12,823 nucleotides of DNA from contig JAYTQG010000023.1 of assembly GCA_043746815.1 (NCBI GenBank), positions 1-12,823 on the forward strand. The letters run 5' to 3'. Below, one piece after another: positions 1 to 6,215 of this stretch. This DNA comes from JAYTQG01 sp043746815. GTDB taxonomy: Bacteria; Actinomycetota; Thermoleophilia; Miltoncostaeales; Miltoncostaeaceae. A program made the position numbers and the translations under genes. The notes under the pieces were generated by a model. That model saw only the letters and a list, made by a program, of their open reading frames with translations. It made no database searches and was not told the DNA's origin. Each line of letters starts with the position of its first letter. Within the stretch, counting starts at the first letter, position 1.

Positions 1-419
1 CGTGCCGTCAGCGTCTCAAAGTCGCCAAGGCGGCATGCACCCGCTGCGAAGACACGAAGGGCAATGTCGCGGGTCAGTGCCCGGCAGGCCTCCGCGACGA
101 TGACTGGTCCGTTCTCGGTCACCCGTCCAGCAGTGCGCAGATCATCGATCGCGGGCCGGTGAACACGGTCGGCGGGAAGCCCGTACGGCCCGTCTGGAAT
201 CCACGATGTTGCCCCGACCACGTGATCACCGGCGTAGCAGACGAAAAAGATTGTCCCGGGATTGAGGTACTGCTCGAGGACCTCAAGGCCGTCGCTGCGA
301 AGACGAAATGCGTCCACCACAAGGTCCCAAGCGTTTCCCACCACCACACGAAGTTCCGCCAACGGCGGCTCCCCTGCTCCGCCCTGACGGGGCGAAAGAA
401 TGGTATCCCAAGTGCTCAC
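1..419 (-). CDS. FeeM-like N-acyl amino acid synthase / GNAT-fold acyltransferase, N-terminal part
   Basis: The frame is open from a GTG at 419 down to the left edge, giving 139 residues; the C-terminal part lies outside the window. An in-frame TAG just upstream of the GTG rules out a longer start. Residues 30-140 resemble the FeeM/long-chain N-acyl amino acid synthase family: a first helix with AWDLVVDAFRLR (30-41), a strand with FFVCYAGDHVVGATS (58-72), then PDGPYGLPADR (75-85) and a helix IDDLRTAGR (91-99), where the family usually has D-G/S-P-x-GLP followed by an LRxxGR helix. Members belong to the GNAT fold and typically join an acyl chain from an acyl carrier protein to an amino acid; the substrate here is unknown. 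The first 20 residues (Ser/Pro/Gly-rich) look disordered, so a TTG at codon 20 is an alternative start. The family call rests on recalled consensus, and a generic GNAT is the main alternative. Confidence 0.55.
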   Translation of the reverse strand, partial: MSTWDTILSPRQGGAGEPPLAELRVVVGNAWDLVVDAFRLRSDGLEVLEQYLNPGTIFFVCYAGDHVVGATSWIPDGPYGLPADRVHRPAIDDLRTAGRVTENGPVIVAEACRALTRDIALRVFAAGACRLGDFETLTA

Positions 420-425
420 ACCGGC

Positions 426-431
426 AGGCTA
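426..431 (-). promoter_or_regulatory. -10-like element, probable leaderless promoter of the acyltransferase gene
   Basis: On the minus strand the hexamer TAGCCT (TANNNT) ends exactly 6 nt before the GTG at 419, so transcription starting 7 nt after the element would begin at the start codon. No Shine-Dalgarno sequence is visible. No good -35 is seen. This suggests the gene has its own promoter and is not simply read through from serA. Confidence 0.4.
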
Positions 432-436
432 TGAAG

Positions 437-468
437 GCCCCCGCAAGGGGGCATGGTCACCGCTGACC
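437..468 (-). terminator. tandem hairpins after serA
   Basis: Two perfect hairpins lie side by side just beyond the serA stop. One is GCCCCC (437-442), loop GCAA, GGGGGC (447-452). The other is GGTCA (455-459), loop CCGC, TGACC (464-468). There is no U-tract, so a classical intrinsic terminator is not shown. The position between serA and a gene with its own promoter fits a transcription boundary or RNA-stabilising structure. Confidence 0.35.
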
Positions 469-471
469 AAC

Positions 472-2058
472 CTACCCGAGTTCGACGAACCAGGCCCCGT
501 CGAAACCCTCGATGGCGCAGATCTCCTGGACCGTTGCCTCCGGAACCTTCGAGTCCGCGGTCATCGCCATCACTGCGCCCTCACCGTCACCGCGTGAGAC
601 TGCCATCGAGGCGATGTTGACACCCGCCCGCCCGAGGATCGTTCCGACCTGGCCGATGATCCCGGGGACGTCACGGTTCTTGAAGATGCCGAAGTGGCAG
701 TCAAGCTCGATCTCAAGCTCGCGCCCGAAGGCGGAGACCAGACGTGGACGCGAGGTCGTACCGATGTTGGTGCCCGACAGGCTGACATTGCCCGATCGGA
801 CGGTGAGGAGGCTCGTGTAGTCGCGCGCGGTCGGCGTCGAGGTCTCGCTCCAGACGATGCCCCGCTCCTTTGCGAGGCCCGTCGCGTTCACGAGGTTGAC
901 CGGATCCTCGACGACACCGGTGAGCGCCCCAACCAAAACCGCTGAGGCGAGCAAGCGGGTGTCATGCTCGGCAAGGGTGCCCTCGCAGATGATCTCGATT
1001 GGCTCCGCGGTGCCGCCGCCGAGGGCCACGAGCAGGCGTCCCAGTTGTTGGGCAACTGGCAGAAACGGCCCAAGCAGGCGCAGTGCCTCGGGGCCGACAC
1101 TCGGAATGTTGACCGCGCTCGTCACGACCCCACCGCAGAGCGCCGCGGCGACCTGCTCGGCGACATCGGTGCCCGCGCGATCCTGTGCCTCGGTGGTCGA
1201 GGCGCCAAGGTGCGGGGTGACGACGACGCCCGCCAGGCCGAACAACGGACTATCCGTGCAGGGCTCCTCAGGAAATACGTCAATCCCCGCGCCTCCAAGG
1301 TGGCCGGATTTCAGCGCGGCGACGAGCGCGTCGGTGTCCACGACATCGCCACGGGCAGCGTTGATCAGACGGGTGCCTGGCTTCATCGCCGCGAATGCGG
1401 CGGCACCGACGAAGTTCTTCGTCTCCGGTGTCGAGGCCAGGTGCAGGGTGATGAAATCACAGCGTCCGTAGAGGTCCTCAGGGGTCGCGGCGCGCTCGAC
1501 GCCGAGCTCCGCGAAACGCGCGTCGGTCATGAAGGGGTCGAAGGCGATCACGTTCATCCGCAGCCCATGCGCCCGCTCGGCGACCAGCTGGCCGATGCGC
1601 CCAAAGCCTAGGATGCCGAGGGTCTTTCCGGTGATCTCAATTCCGCCGAACTTGGAGCGCTCCCACCGTCCGTCCACAAGGGCGTCGTGCGCCTGTGGGA
1701 CGTTCCGCGCCTGGCTGACGAGCAGCGCGATTGCATGTTCGGCCGCCGACAGCGAGTTGCTCGTCGGTGCGTTCACGACAATGATTCCCCGCCGAGTGGC
1801 CGCAGCCACGTCGACATTGTCGACACCCGTTCCCGCCCGGCCGACGACCTTCAGTTTCGTGCCCTTGGCGATGAGCTCCGCAGTTACCTTCGTGGCGCTC
1901 CGAACGACGATCCCGTCGTACTCGCCGATCTTCTCCGCCAACTCCTCGGCGCTCCAACCGATCCCCATGTCAACGTCAACCCGCTCGCGCAGAGCGGAAA
2001 TGCCGCCCTCGGCGATCGCCTCGCAGATCAGGACGCGAGGCCGCGCGCTCGTGGTCAA
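472..2058 (-). CDS. serA: D-3-phosphoglycerate dehydrogenase
   Basis: Oxidises 3-phosphoglycerate to 3-phosphohydroxypyruvate with NAD+, the first step of serine synthesis in the cytosol. At 528 aa it is the long form, with substrate, NAD-binding, intervening (ASB) and ACT domains, the size known for mycobacterial SerA. Visible motifs: the Rossmann loop GILGFGRIG (148-156), catalytic Arg236 in NAARG, Glu265 in FPEEP and His283 in TPHLGAS. The ASB domain covers about 318-440 and the ACT domain about 455-528 (VPGIIGQVGTILGRAGVNIA at 464-483). The ACT and ASB domains suggest feedback control by L-serine, as in relatives. The start is TTG at 2058, supported by AAGGAG 7 nt upstream; no ATG fits. 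It shares strand and order with ilvN-ilvC but is separated from them by about 7 kb. Confidence 0.97.
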   Translation of the reverse strand: MTTSARPRVLICEAIAEGGISALRERVDVDMGIGWSAEELAEKIGEYDGIVVRSATKVTAELIAKGTKLKVVGRAGTGVDNVDVAAATRRGIIVVNAPTSNSLSAAEHAIALLVSQARNVPQAHDALVDGRWERSKFGGIEITGKTLGILGFGRIGQLVAERAHGLRMNVIAFDPFMTDARFAELGVERAATPEDLYGRCDFITLHLASTPETKNFVGAAAFAAMKPGTRLINAARGDVVDTDALVAALKSGHLGGAGIDVFPEEPCTDSPLFGLAGVVVTPHLGASTTEAQDRAGTDVAEQVAAALCGGVVTSAVNIPSVGPEALRLLGPFLPVAQQLGRLLVALGGGTAEPIEIICEGTLAEHDTRLLASAVLVGALTGVVEDPVNLVNATGLAKERGIVWSETSTPTARDYTSLLTVRSGNVSLSGTNIGTTSRPRLVSAFGRELEIELDCHFGIFKNRDVPGIIGQVGTILGRAGVNIASMAVSRGDGEGAVMAMTADSKVPEATVQEICAIEGFDGAWFVELG

Positions 2059-2065
2059 TTCGGTG

Positions 2066-2071
2066 CTCCTT
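2066..2071 (-). promoter_or_regulatory. Shine-Dalgarno site fixing the TTG start of serA
   Basis: The minus strand reads AAGGAG, seven nucleotides before TTG at 2058. This near-perfect match to the anti-SD sequence decides the unusual TTG start, and it contrasts with the apparently leaderless neighbours. Confidence 0.75.
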
Positions 2072-2098
2072 GGTTACTCAGGGCAGGCTCGGCCGCGG

Positions 2099-2104
2099 AT
2101 GATA
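2099..2104 (-). promoter_or_regulatory. candidate serA -10 box
   Basis: The minus strand reads TATCAT, five of six matches to TATAAT, about 40 nt upstream of the serA start, which leaves room for the AAGGAG-containing leader. The expected -35 region (about 2122-2127) lacks a good TTGACA but falls inside the proximal arm (2115-2133) of the long inverted repeat, so a DNA-binding regulator could act there. Confidence 0.4.
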
Positions 2105-2114
2105 CCGCTGTCCG

Positions 2115-2277
2115 AGTGGTCTGACTTGGATTTGACGCACCATCCCGGCGGCTGCAACGCGTCGCGATGCGGTGTCCAAGACTTCCCACGTATTCCCGAT
2201 ACGAGGAAAGGTCGTCGTCCCTGCCTCGCTCGGTCTCGCCGGCCGGACCTGCCACACAAAATCGAAGTCAGACCACT
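2115..2277. repeat. 19-bp inverted repeat upstream of serA (arms 2115-2133 and 2259-2277)
   Basis: Arm one reads AGTGGTCTGACTTGGATTT and arm two is its reverse complement with a single mismatch (18 of 19 positions). The arms are separated by 125 bp. The proximal arm overlaps the expected -35 region of serA; the distal arm covers the TAG stop region (2276-2278) of the DUF3105 gene. Each arm contains GTCTGAC, a small palindrome similar to the centre of some GntR-family operators (TGGTCTGACCA); that resemblance is only suggestive. Two operators supporting a DNA loop, or the terminal repeats of a tiny (163 bp) mobile element, are both possible. No flanking target duplication was found. Confidence 0.6.
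2189..2203. other. short palindrome inside the serA upstream region
   Basis: CGTAT and ATACG flank a five-base centre (TCCCG). It lies between the two arms of the long inverted repeat and could be a second regulator site or a weak hairpin. Nothing else recognisable is seen in this 217-bp gap between serA and the DUF3105 gene. Confidence 0.25.
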
Positions 2278-3031
2278 ACCCTGCGGTTTTGGGGTCCGAT
2301 GCTGCCGGTTTCGGCAGTCCAGGGGCGTTCGCCCCGGCGTCCTTGCTCGGCACCTGCTCCGGGCCTGCGCCACGGTAGGTATCCCGGAAGGCGCGGATGG
2401 CGGGAAGACTCTTGGCTGAGAAGGGCTTGCAGACCATCCATCGCTGCCAGGAGGTGACGACAGTGCCCTGCTTCGGGAAACTTGCGCCGATGCCCGGAAC
2501 GACGACCATGTAGGCGGGCTTCTCGGCCCAAAGTCCGGCCAGGGCAGCGGTGTTGGCTGGCGTTAGGCCACTGCCGTAGTGAACCTCGACGCCGCCGTGT
2601 TCCATGTTGTGCACGAGGTACCGGTAGGGAACCGGCTGGGTGTAGTAGCCCCAGTCCGCCCAGACGTCGTTGTGCGGGCCTGAGGCGGGCGGAAGCGACT
2701 GCGAGTAGCCGGGTTCGAGCGTCGTGACGTGCGTGCGTGCCTTCCCGGCACCCAGACCGCCGTTGTCGGCCGGAAAGGTGCGAACGCTGCACCCAGCCAC
2801 CTTCGCTGCCGTCGCGACCGCGGCGTCCATGGTCGGAGGCGCAGCCAACAGGCCGTCGCCGACGGTCGACGCCCGCGGCTGGTAGGCCGAGTCGTCCTCG
2901 GAGGACGCCTCCGGAAGCGGTGCACCGCCCGTGCTCGCGGGACCATTGCCACTACTTCCTCCGCATCCCGCGAGAAAGGCGGCAGCAGTCGTGGCGACAA
3001 CGACGTTCAATACTCGGTGGGATGCTCGCAT
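2276..3031 (-). CDS. DUF3105 family lipoprotein
   Basis: A 251-aa exported protein of unknown function. The N-terminus is a lipoprotein signal: a charged start, a hydrophobic stretch (8-21) and lipobox LAGC with Cys23 as the lipidated residue. A Ser/Gly/Pro-rich linker (24-60) precedes the globular part. The DUF3105 hallmark is clear: PPASGPHNDVWADWGYY (114-130), then LVHNMEHGGVEVHYG (139-153), with His120, His141, Glu144 and His145 conserved in the family and probably metal-binding or catalytic, although no activity is established. Cys81 and Cys201 could form a disulfide outside the membrane. The C-terminal 30 residues are Ala/Pro-rich and probably disordered. The gene diverges from the MauE-thioredoxin operon, which may supply disulfide chemistry. 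ATG at 3031 fits the signal peptide and a leaderless -10. Confidence 0.88.
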   Translation of the reverse strand: MRASHRVLNVVVATTAAAFLAGCGGSSGNGPASTGGAPLPEASSEDDSAYQPRASTVGDGLLAAPPTMDAAVATAAKVAGCSVRTFPADNGGLGAGKARTHVTTLEPGYSQSLPPASGPHNDVWADWGYYTQPVPYRYLVHNMEHGGVEVHYGSGLTPANTAALAGLWAEKPAYMVVVPGIGASFPKQGTVVTSWQRWMVCKPFSAKSLPAIRAFRDTYRGAGPEQVPSKDAGANAPGLPKPAASDPKTAG

Positions 3032-3037
3032 GGCGGC

Positions 3038-3043
3038 AGTCTA
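3038..3043 (-). promoter_or_regulatory. -10-like element, probable leaderless promoter of the DUF3105 gene
   Basis: The minus strand reads TAGACT with six nucleotides to the ATG at 3031, so transcription would start at the A of the start codon. No Shine-Dalgarno site is visible in front of this gene. Confidence 0.45.
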
Positions 3044-3076
3044 GCGGCGACACCCGCCGCCCCATCAGAGCTGGTT

Positions 3077-3104
3077 TTGAGCGCACCTCGCTCGTCCCTA
3101 CAAT
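3077..3104 (+). promoter_or_regulatory. sigma70-type promoter of the MauE-thioredoxin operon
   Basis: TTGAGC (3077-3082) and TACAAT (3099-3104) are separated by 16 bp, the best promoter-like pair I found in the window. It would give a leader of about 58 nt before ATG at 3169. It lies in the 137-bp gap shared with the divergent DUF3105 promoter. Confidence 0.55.
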
Positions 3105-3168
3105 CCAGTCGACCAGCCGGAAAGACTCGACGATCGTCCGTAGCCCGATCGCGGTTCCCCTGGAGAGA

Positions 3169-4059
3169 ATGGATCCGATGCTCCCCCTCGTCGCCCAGTT
3201 CATCCTCGCTCCAGTGCTGGCGTTTGCGGCGCTCGCCAAGCTCGCACGTTGGCAGCGCTCCCTGACCGCAGCCGCCGCACTGCTGCCGCTCGGTCCGCCA
3301 GCGCTCGCGCGGATCGCACTGGGTGGAACGATCCTCGCCGAAGCCGCCGGTGCCGCGCTCCTCGCGGGGCTGTCGCCGCGGGCCGGTGCGTTCATCGCGC
3401 TTGTTCTTGGCGTGATATTCGCCGTGGCGCTTGTCGCCACCCACCTGCGGGGTGTCCATCGGATCGCATGTGGGTGCTTTGGCGGTGCCAGCGAACGGCC
3501 GACGCTCCTACTCCTTCCGCGCGCGCTGCTCTTGGTCCTCAGCGCCGTTCCGATTCTGACGCAGTGGGGCGAGGGCTGGTATCCGGGCCGCGAAGCAATC
3601 GAAATTTCCGCAATCGTTCTTCTGTCACTTGCGGTGATCGCGCTACTCGGGCTGGTCGGCGGGCTGTATCGCCAGGTGGGTGTCCTCCTCCAGCGCCTGC
3701 CCGGACGTGCGGCGCTCGAGTTGGCCAGCGAAGGTCCTTCCCTCGGACAACCTGCACCCGCGCACCCCGATCTCTGGCGCACGGGCGTCGAGTTGGTCTC
3801 CTTCTCCGCCGCGGGCTGCCGGATGTGCATGGAGTTGGCCCCTGGACTTCGCGCACTGGCCCGGTCTGGAACGCGGCTTGTCGTCGCAGAGGAGGGCTCC
3901 CGCCCGGATATCTTCGCCGACTGGCGCGTCCCGGGAGCGCCGTATCTCGTCGTCACGGTTGACGGGTTGGTGGCAGCGAAGGGACTGGTGAATACCTTGG
4001 AACAGGCCGAGGGACTCCTGACCGCTGCGCTGGATCGGCGGGCGAAGCTTGTCGGATAG
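3169..4059 (+). CDS. MauE-type membrane domain fused to a thioredoxin-like domain
   Basis: A 296-aa protein. Residues 5-170 form four or so hydrophobic segments typical of the MauE/DoxX-like family (about 5-24, 45-68, 72-91, 113-131, 145-167), including the characteristic CGCFGG at 101-106. Residues 190-296 are thioredoxin-like: the strand VELVSFSA (207-214) leads into the redox pair CRMC (217-220), and VPGAPYL (254-260) supplies the cis-proline. In methylamine-using bacteria MauE and MauD are separate proteins needed to form the light-chain disulfides; here both appear joined in one chain. The inferred role is electron relay or disulfide formation on exported cysteine-rich substrates, the next gene being the obvious candidate. 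ATG at 3169 was chosen from the hydrophobic start and the GGAG just before it; ATG at 3178 is possible. A frame open far upstream (from 2737) is antisense to DUF3105 and not coding. Confidence 0.85.
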   Translation: MDPMLPLVAQFILAPVLAFAALAKLARWQRSLTAAAALLPLGPPALARIALGGTILAEAAGAALLAGLSPRAGAFIALVLGVIFAVALVATHLRGVHRIACGCFGGASERPTLLLLPRALLLVLSAVPILTQWGEGWYPGREAIEISAIVLLSLAVIALLGLVGGLYRQVGVLLQRLPGRAALELASEGPSLGQPAPAHPDLWRTGVELVSFSAAGCRMCMELAPGLRALARSGTRLVVAEEGSRPDIFADWRVPGAPYLVVTVDGLVAAKGLVNTLEQAEGLLTAALDRRAKLVG

Positions 4060-4657
4060 CCCCCGCCCGGACTCGGCCGAACGAATTGCCCGGTCCCTTG
4101 CGGGCCGGATGCCACGTCGTTCATTTCTGGGACGTCTCGCGGTCGCGGCGGGATCACTGCTGGCCGGTGGGGCGGGCGCCGCCGCCTTTCGGGCTCCGGG
4201 GTCCGAGCCGACCGGTGACGGCTGGTACGGCTTTTGCGGCCATACCTTCACAACCGGCTCCTGCCCAGGGCCGTTTCCGCTGCCACGTGTGGACCCCGCG
4301 GGGTATCCCCTTCGCCCAGACGACGGTCACCCCGTCGACAACCTGGGTCGCCCGATCGCCGCGAACGGCGTGCCGATCGGCGCGGATGGTCTCCCATTGA
4401 CCGATCCGTCCGGTAGCCCGCTCCCGCCCGCCCCACGCACCCGAATCTGCGAGGACTGGGTACCCGAGGAGTTTGGTGTTGATGTCCAGGTTCAGGGCTC
4501 CTGGTACCGCTGCTGCAACGGCAATGTCCGCAAACTCTCGGACTGTTGCTCCCGCCGCGAGACGCGCATCAACGGCGACCCCGGACTTCAGGGGTATTGC
4601 AACCTTGGGTCGACGGTCTTCTGCGTGCAGTACATCGACACCGGCGTTCCGTGCTGA
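4049..4657 (+). CDS. Tat-exported cysteine-rich protein, methylamine dehydrogenase light-chain-like
   Basis: A 202-aa protein with a twin-arginine signal: RRSFLGR at 23-29 followed by a hydrophobic Ala/Gly stretch to about residue 47. The mature part holds ten cysteines (63, 72, 134, 155, 156, 166, 167, 184, 192, 202), including two CC pairs. Between Cys72 and Cys134 is a repeat in which G-x-P-[L/V/I] recurs six times every 7-8 residues (G85, G93, G100, G107, G114, G122). The cysteine pattern, Tat export and adjacency to a MauE-thioredoxin protein point to the methylamine dehydrogenase light-chain family, whose active form carries a cofactor made from two tryptophans. Here the only mature tryptophans are 59, 137 and 152, with none after that in the cysteine-rich end, so cofactor formation is doubtful. 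TTG at 4049 overlaps the upstream stop by 11 bp; ATG at 4109 (codon 21) is the alternative. Confidence 0.7.
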   Translation: MSDSPRPDSAERIARSLAGRMPRRSFLGRLAVAAGSLLAGGAGAAAFRAPGSEPTGDGWYGFCGHTFTTGSCPGPFPLPRVDPAGYPLRPDDGHPVDNLGRPIAANGVPIGADGLPLTDPSGSPLPPAPRTRICEDWVPEEFGVDVQVQGSWYRCCNGNVRKLSDCCSRRETRINGDPGLQGYCNLGSTVFCVQYIDTGVPC

Positions 4658-4719
4658 GCGAGAGCCTGTTGATGGCCGCGGCACTCCTCGCGGGAATCAC
4701 GGCCGCGTGGTCGCCCTGA
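4651..4719 (+). CDS. possible 22-residue membrane microprotein
   Basis: A GTG overlaps the end of the cysteine-rich gene (GTG at 4651, preceding stop at 4655-4657) and opens a 22-codon frame ending in TGA at 4717-4719, ten bases before the next ATG. The peptide begins VLSESLL, continues with a hydrophobic Ala/Leu/Ile stretch and ends AAWSP, so it could form one short membrane helix. Tight coupling on both sides supports translation; the small size and lack of a separate ribosome site argue caution. It fits the envelope theme of the operon but no family is recognised. Confidence 0.35.
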   Translation: MLSESLLMAAALLAGITAAWSP

Positions 4720-4728
4720 GGCCTCGCG

Positions 4729-6078
4729 ATGATCGAGACGATCACCCCCGCCGGGTGCGGGGGACGCCGAGGACAATTGCTCGCCCTCTTCCTTTTCTGG
4801 TTGGGAACGGTTGGGAGTGGGGCGCTTGTCGGGGCCGCGCTCGGATGGCTTGGGCAGCGTATTGACGCCCTCCCTGCGAGGATCGTCGCGGGATCGCTCC
4901 TCATCCTCGTCGCACTCGCCGCCCTTGATCTGGTCCGGTCGCTGCCCCAACGCCACGGCCAGGTGCCTGAGCACTGGCGGCGGACCCTGCCGCTGGCCGT
5001 ATGGGCGCCGGGCTATGGGGCATGGCTGGGCACCGGGGTACTGACCTATCAGGCCGCGGGCGCAGGCTGGGCAGCGTGGGGCCTCGCGCTCGCCACGGCG
5101 GACCCGACTCTCGGAGCACTCATCGGTATTGCCTTCGGCGTCGGCCGCGCCGCCATGGTCCTCCCGGCACTCTCCAGGGCTCCCGCGGCGGCGGCGTCGA
5201 CAATTGGCCGACATTGGCGCCCGGCGCGACGAGCCCTCGCAGGTGTGGTGGCCGCGGCAGCTATTGGCCTCGCGACGCTCCCTGCGCCGGCTTCGGCTGC
5301 CAGCGGACGCGTTTCCACACGCAGCGAAACCACTGCTGACAGCCGGCGGGTGAGTGTCCTTCTCGACGGGCAACCGGTGTACCTGGCGGAGAATGCCTGG
5401 GCCCCATCGATCGACGGCCCCTATCTCGCAGTCCAACGGGCCGATAGCATCGACGTCGTCCGCTGGACCGCGCAACGCGTCGTGGCGCACCTGCCCGGTC
5501 GGGTTTCTCTGCCGTCGCTCTCGTGGCCGCGCATCGCTTTTCGGGCCGAGCCCGCATCGGGCCCTGAGATTCGGGTGCGCGACCTCAGCGCCGCCAGCGG
5601 GGATGTCATCGTCGAGCAGCAGCCCCTTAGGCGATCCATCGGGCGCCCGTCACTCCTCGGCAAGACGGTGGCCTGGCAGGTGACCTGGAGCGGGGGGTCG
5701 GAAATCCGCGTTCGGACCGTGGGATCCCACGCCAGCTCGCATTTGGTCCTCGCCTCCCGGGTGCGTGCGCTTCGTGATCCGGCTCTTGGAACCGAGCGGA
5801 TCGCGTGGGTCAGTGACACCGCCAAGTGCTCGGACATCTGGATGGCGCCGGTCGCTGGAGGCGCGCCCCAGCGGGTCGCATCCCGCCAAGCCAAGAGTGG
5901 CCGCTACTGGAACCTCAGCCTCAGCCGCGGCCTGATCCTGACAACGATTTGGAAGCCGGGGGTTGCGGCTACCACCGTTACAGTCCCAGCGCGAGCGGAT
6001 CGGGGAACGCGCTGCTCCCCGATCACGAAATCACCGCTGCGCCTCGGTCCCCCGCCGCTTCCGAAGATCGCCGGGTAG
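4729..6078 (+). CDS. membrane protein with C-terminal beta-propeller-like domain
   Basis: A 449-aa two-part protein. Residues 1-190 carry about five hydrophobic segments (near 16-40, 50-68, 86-106, 112-137, 168-190) after a short start with GCGG at 9-12. Residues 205-425 are extracytoplasmic and show repeats like those of TolB/WD-type propellers: GPYLAVQRADSIDVVRW (230-246), WPRIAFRAEPASGPEIRVRD (266-285), GKTVAWQVTWSGGSEIRVR (311-329), RIAWVSDTAKCSDIWMAPV (357-375) and a last strand group near 395-420, about five units of 40-45 residues. The methylamine dehydrogenase heavy chain is also a propeller, so this could be a membrane-tethered partner for the cysteine-rich protein, which is inference. 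GAGG at 4718-4721 gives a good ribosome site for ATG 4729. I do not recognise a named family for the whole chain. Confidence 0.75.
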   Translation: MIETITPAGCGGRRGQLLALFLFWLGTVGSGALVGAALGWLGQRIDALPARIVAGSLLILVALAALDLVRSLPQRHGQVPEHWRRTLPLAVWAPGYGAWLGTGVLTYQAAGAGWAAWGLALATADPTLGALIGIAFGVGRAAMVLPALSRAPAAAASTIGRHWRPARRALAGVVAAAAIGLATLPAPASAASGRVSTRSETTADSRRVSVLLDGQPVYLAENAWAPSIDGPYLAVQRADSIDVVRWTAQRVVAHLPGRVSLPSLSWPRIAFRAEPASGPEIRVRDLSAASGDVIVEQQPLRRSIGRPSLLGKTVAWQVTWSGGSEIRVRTVGSHASSHLVLASRVRALRDPALGTERIAWVSDTAKCSDIWMAPVAGGAPQRVASRQAKSGRYWNLSLSRGLILTTIWKPGVAATTVTVPARADRGTRCSPITKSPLRLGPPPLPKIAG

Positions 6079-6147
6079 CCGGGGCACGGAGTGGGCAGCA
6101 AGGCCGCGGCTCGCACCGCCAAACCCACTCAGGGCGTTGGCGGGCTT

Positions 6148-6175
6148 GGGCTTGTGTCGACCGACACGCTCGCCC
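6148..6175. terminator. candidate hairpin between convergent genes
   Basis: GTGTC (6154-6158) pairs with GACAC (6163-6167) around the loop GACC, with weaker GGG/CCC pairing outside. It sits in the 137-bp gap between the convergent propeller genes, where a bidirectional terminator would be expected. No run of T or A follows on either strand, so the call is weak. Confidence 0.3.
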
Positions 6176-6215
6176 CGGACGATCGGAAGGAGGTTATGGT
6201 CGCTGCTGCGGGCGG

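Noticed and set aside
2115..2277. Assigning the inverted repeat to a known mobile element
   Set aside because: No transposase gene, no flanking target duplication and no second copy in the window; kept only as a neutral inverted repeat.
1529..2419. 296-codon plus-strand frame opposite serA and the DUF3105 end
   Set aside because: Arg/Pro/Ser-rich translation with no motif, crossing two real genes and an intergenic region.
2737..3168. N-terminal extension of the MauE-thioredoxin frame by 144 codons
   Set aside because: It is antisense to DUF3105, crosses the promoter region and has Arg/Pro-rich low-quality sequence; the hydrophobic MauE start is at 3169.
4049..4657. Naming the cysteine-rich gene mauA
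   Set aside because: The usual cofactor tryptophans are not evident and the chain is shorter at the C-terminal end, so an enzymatic name is not justified.
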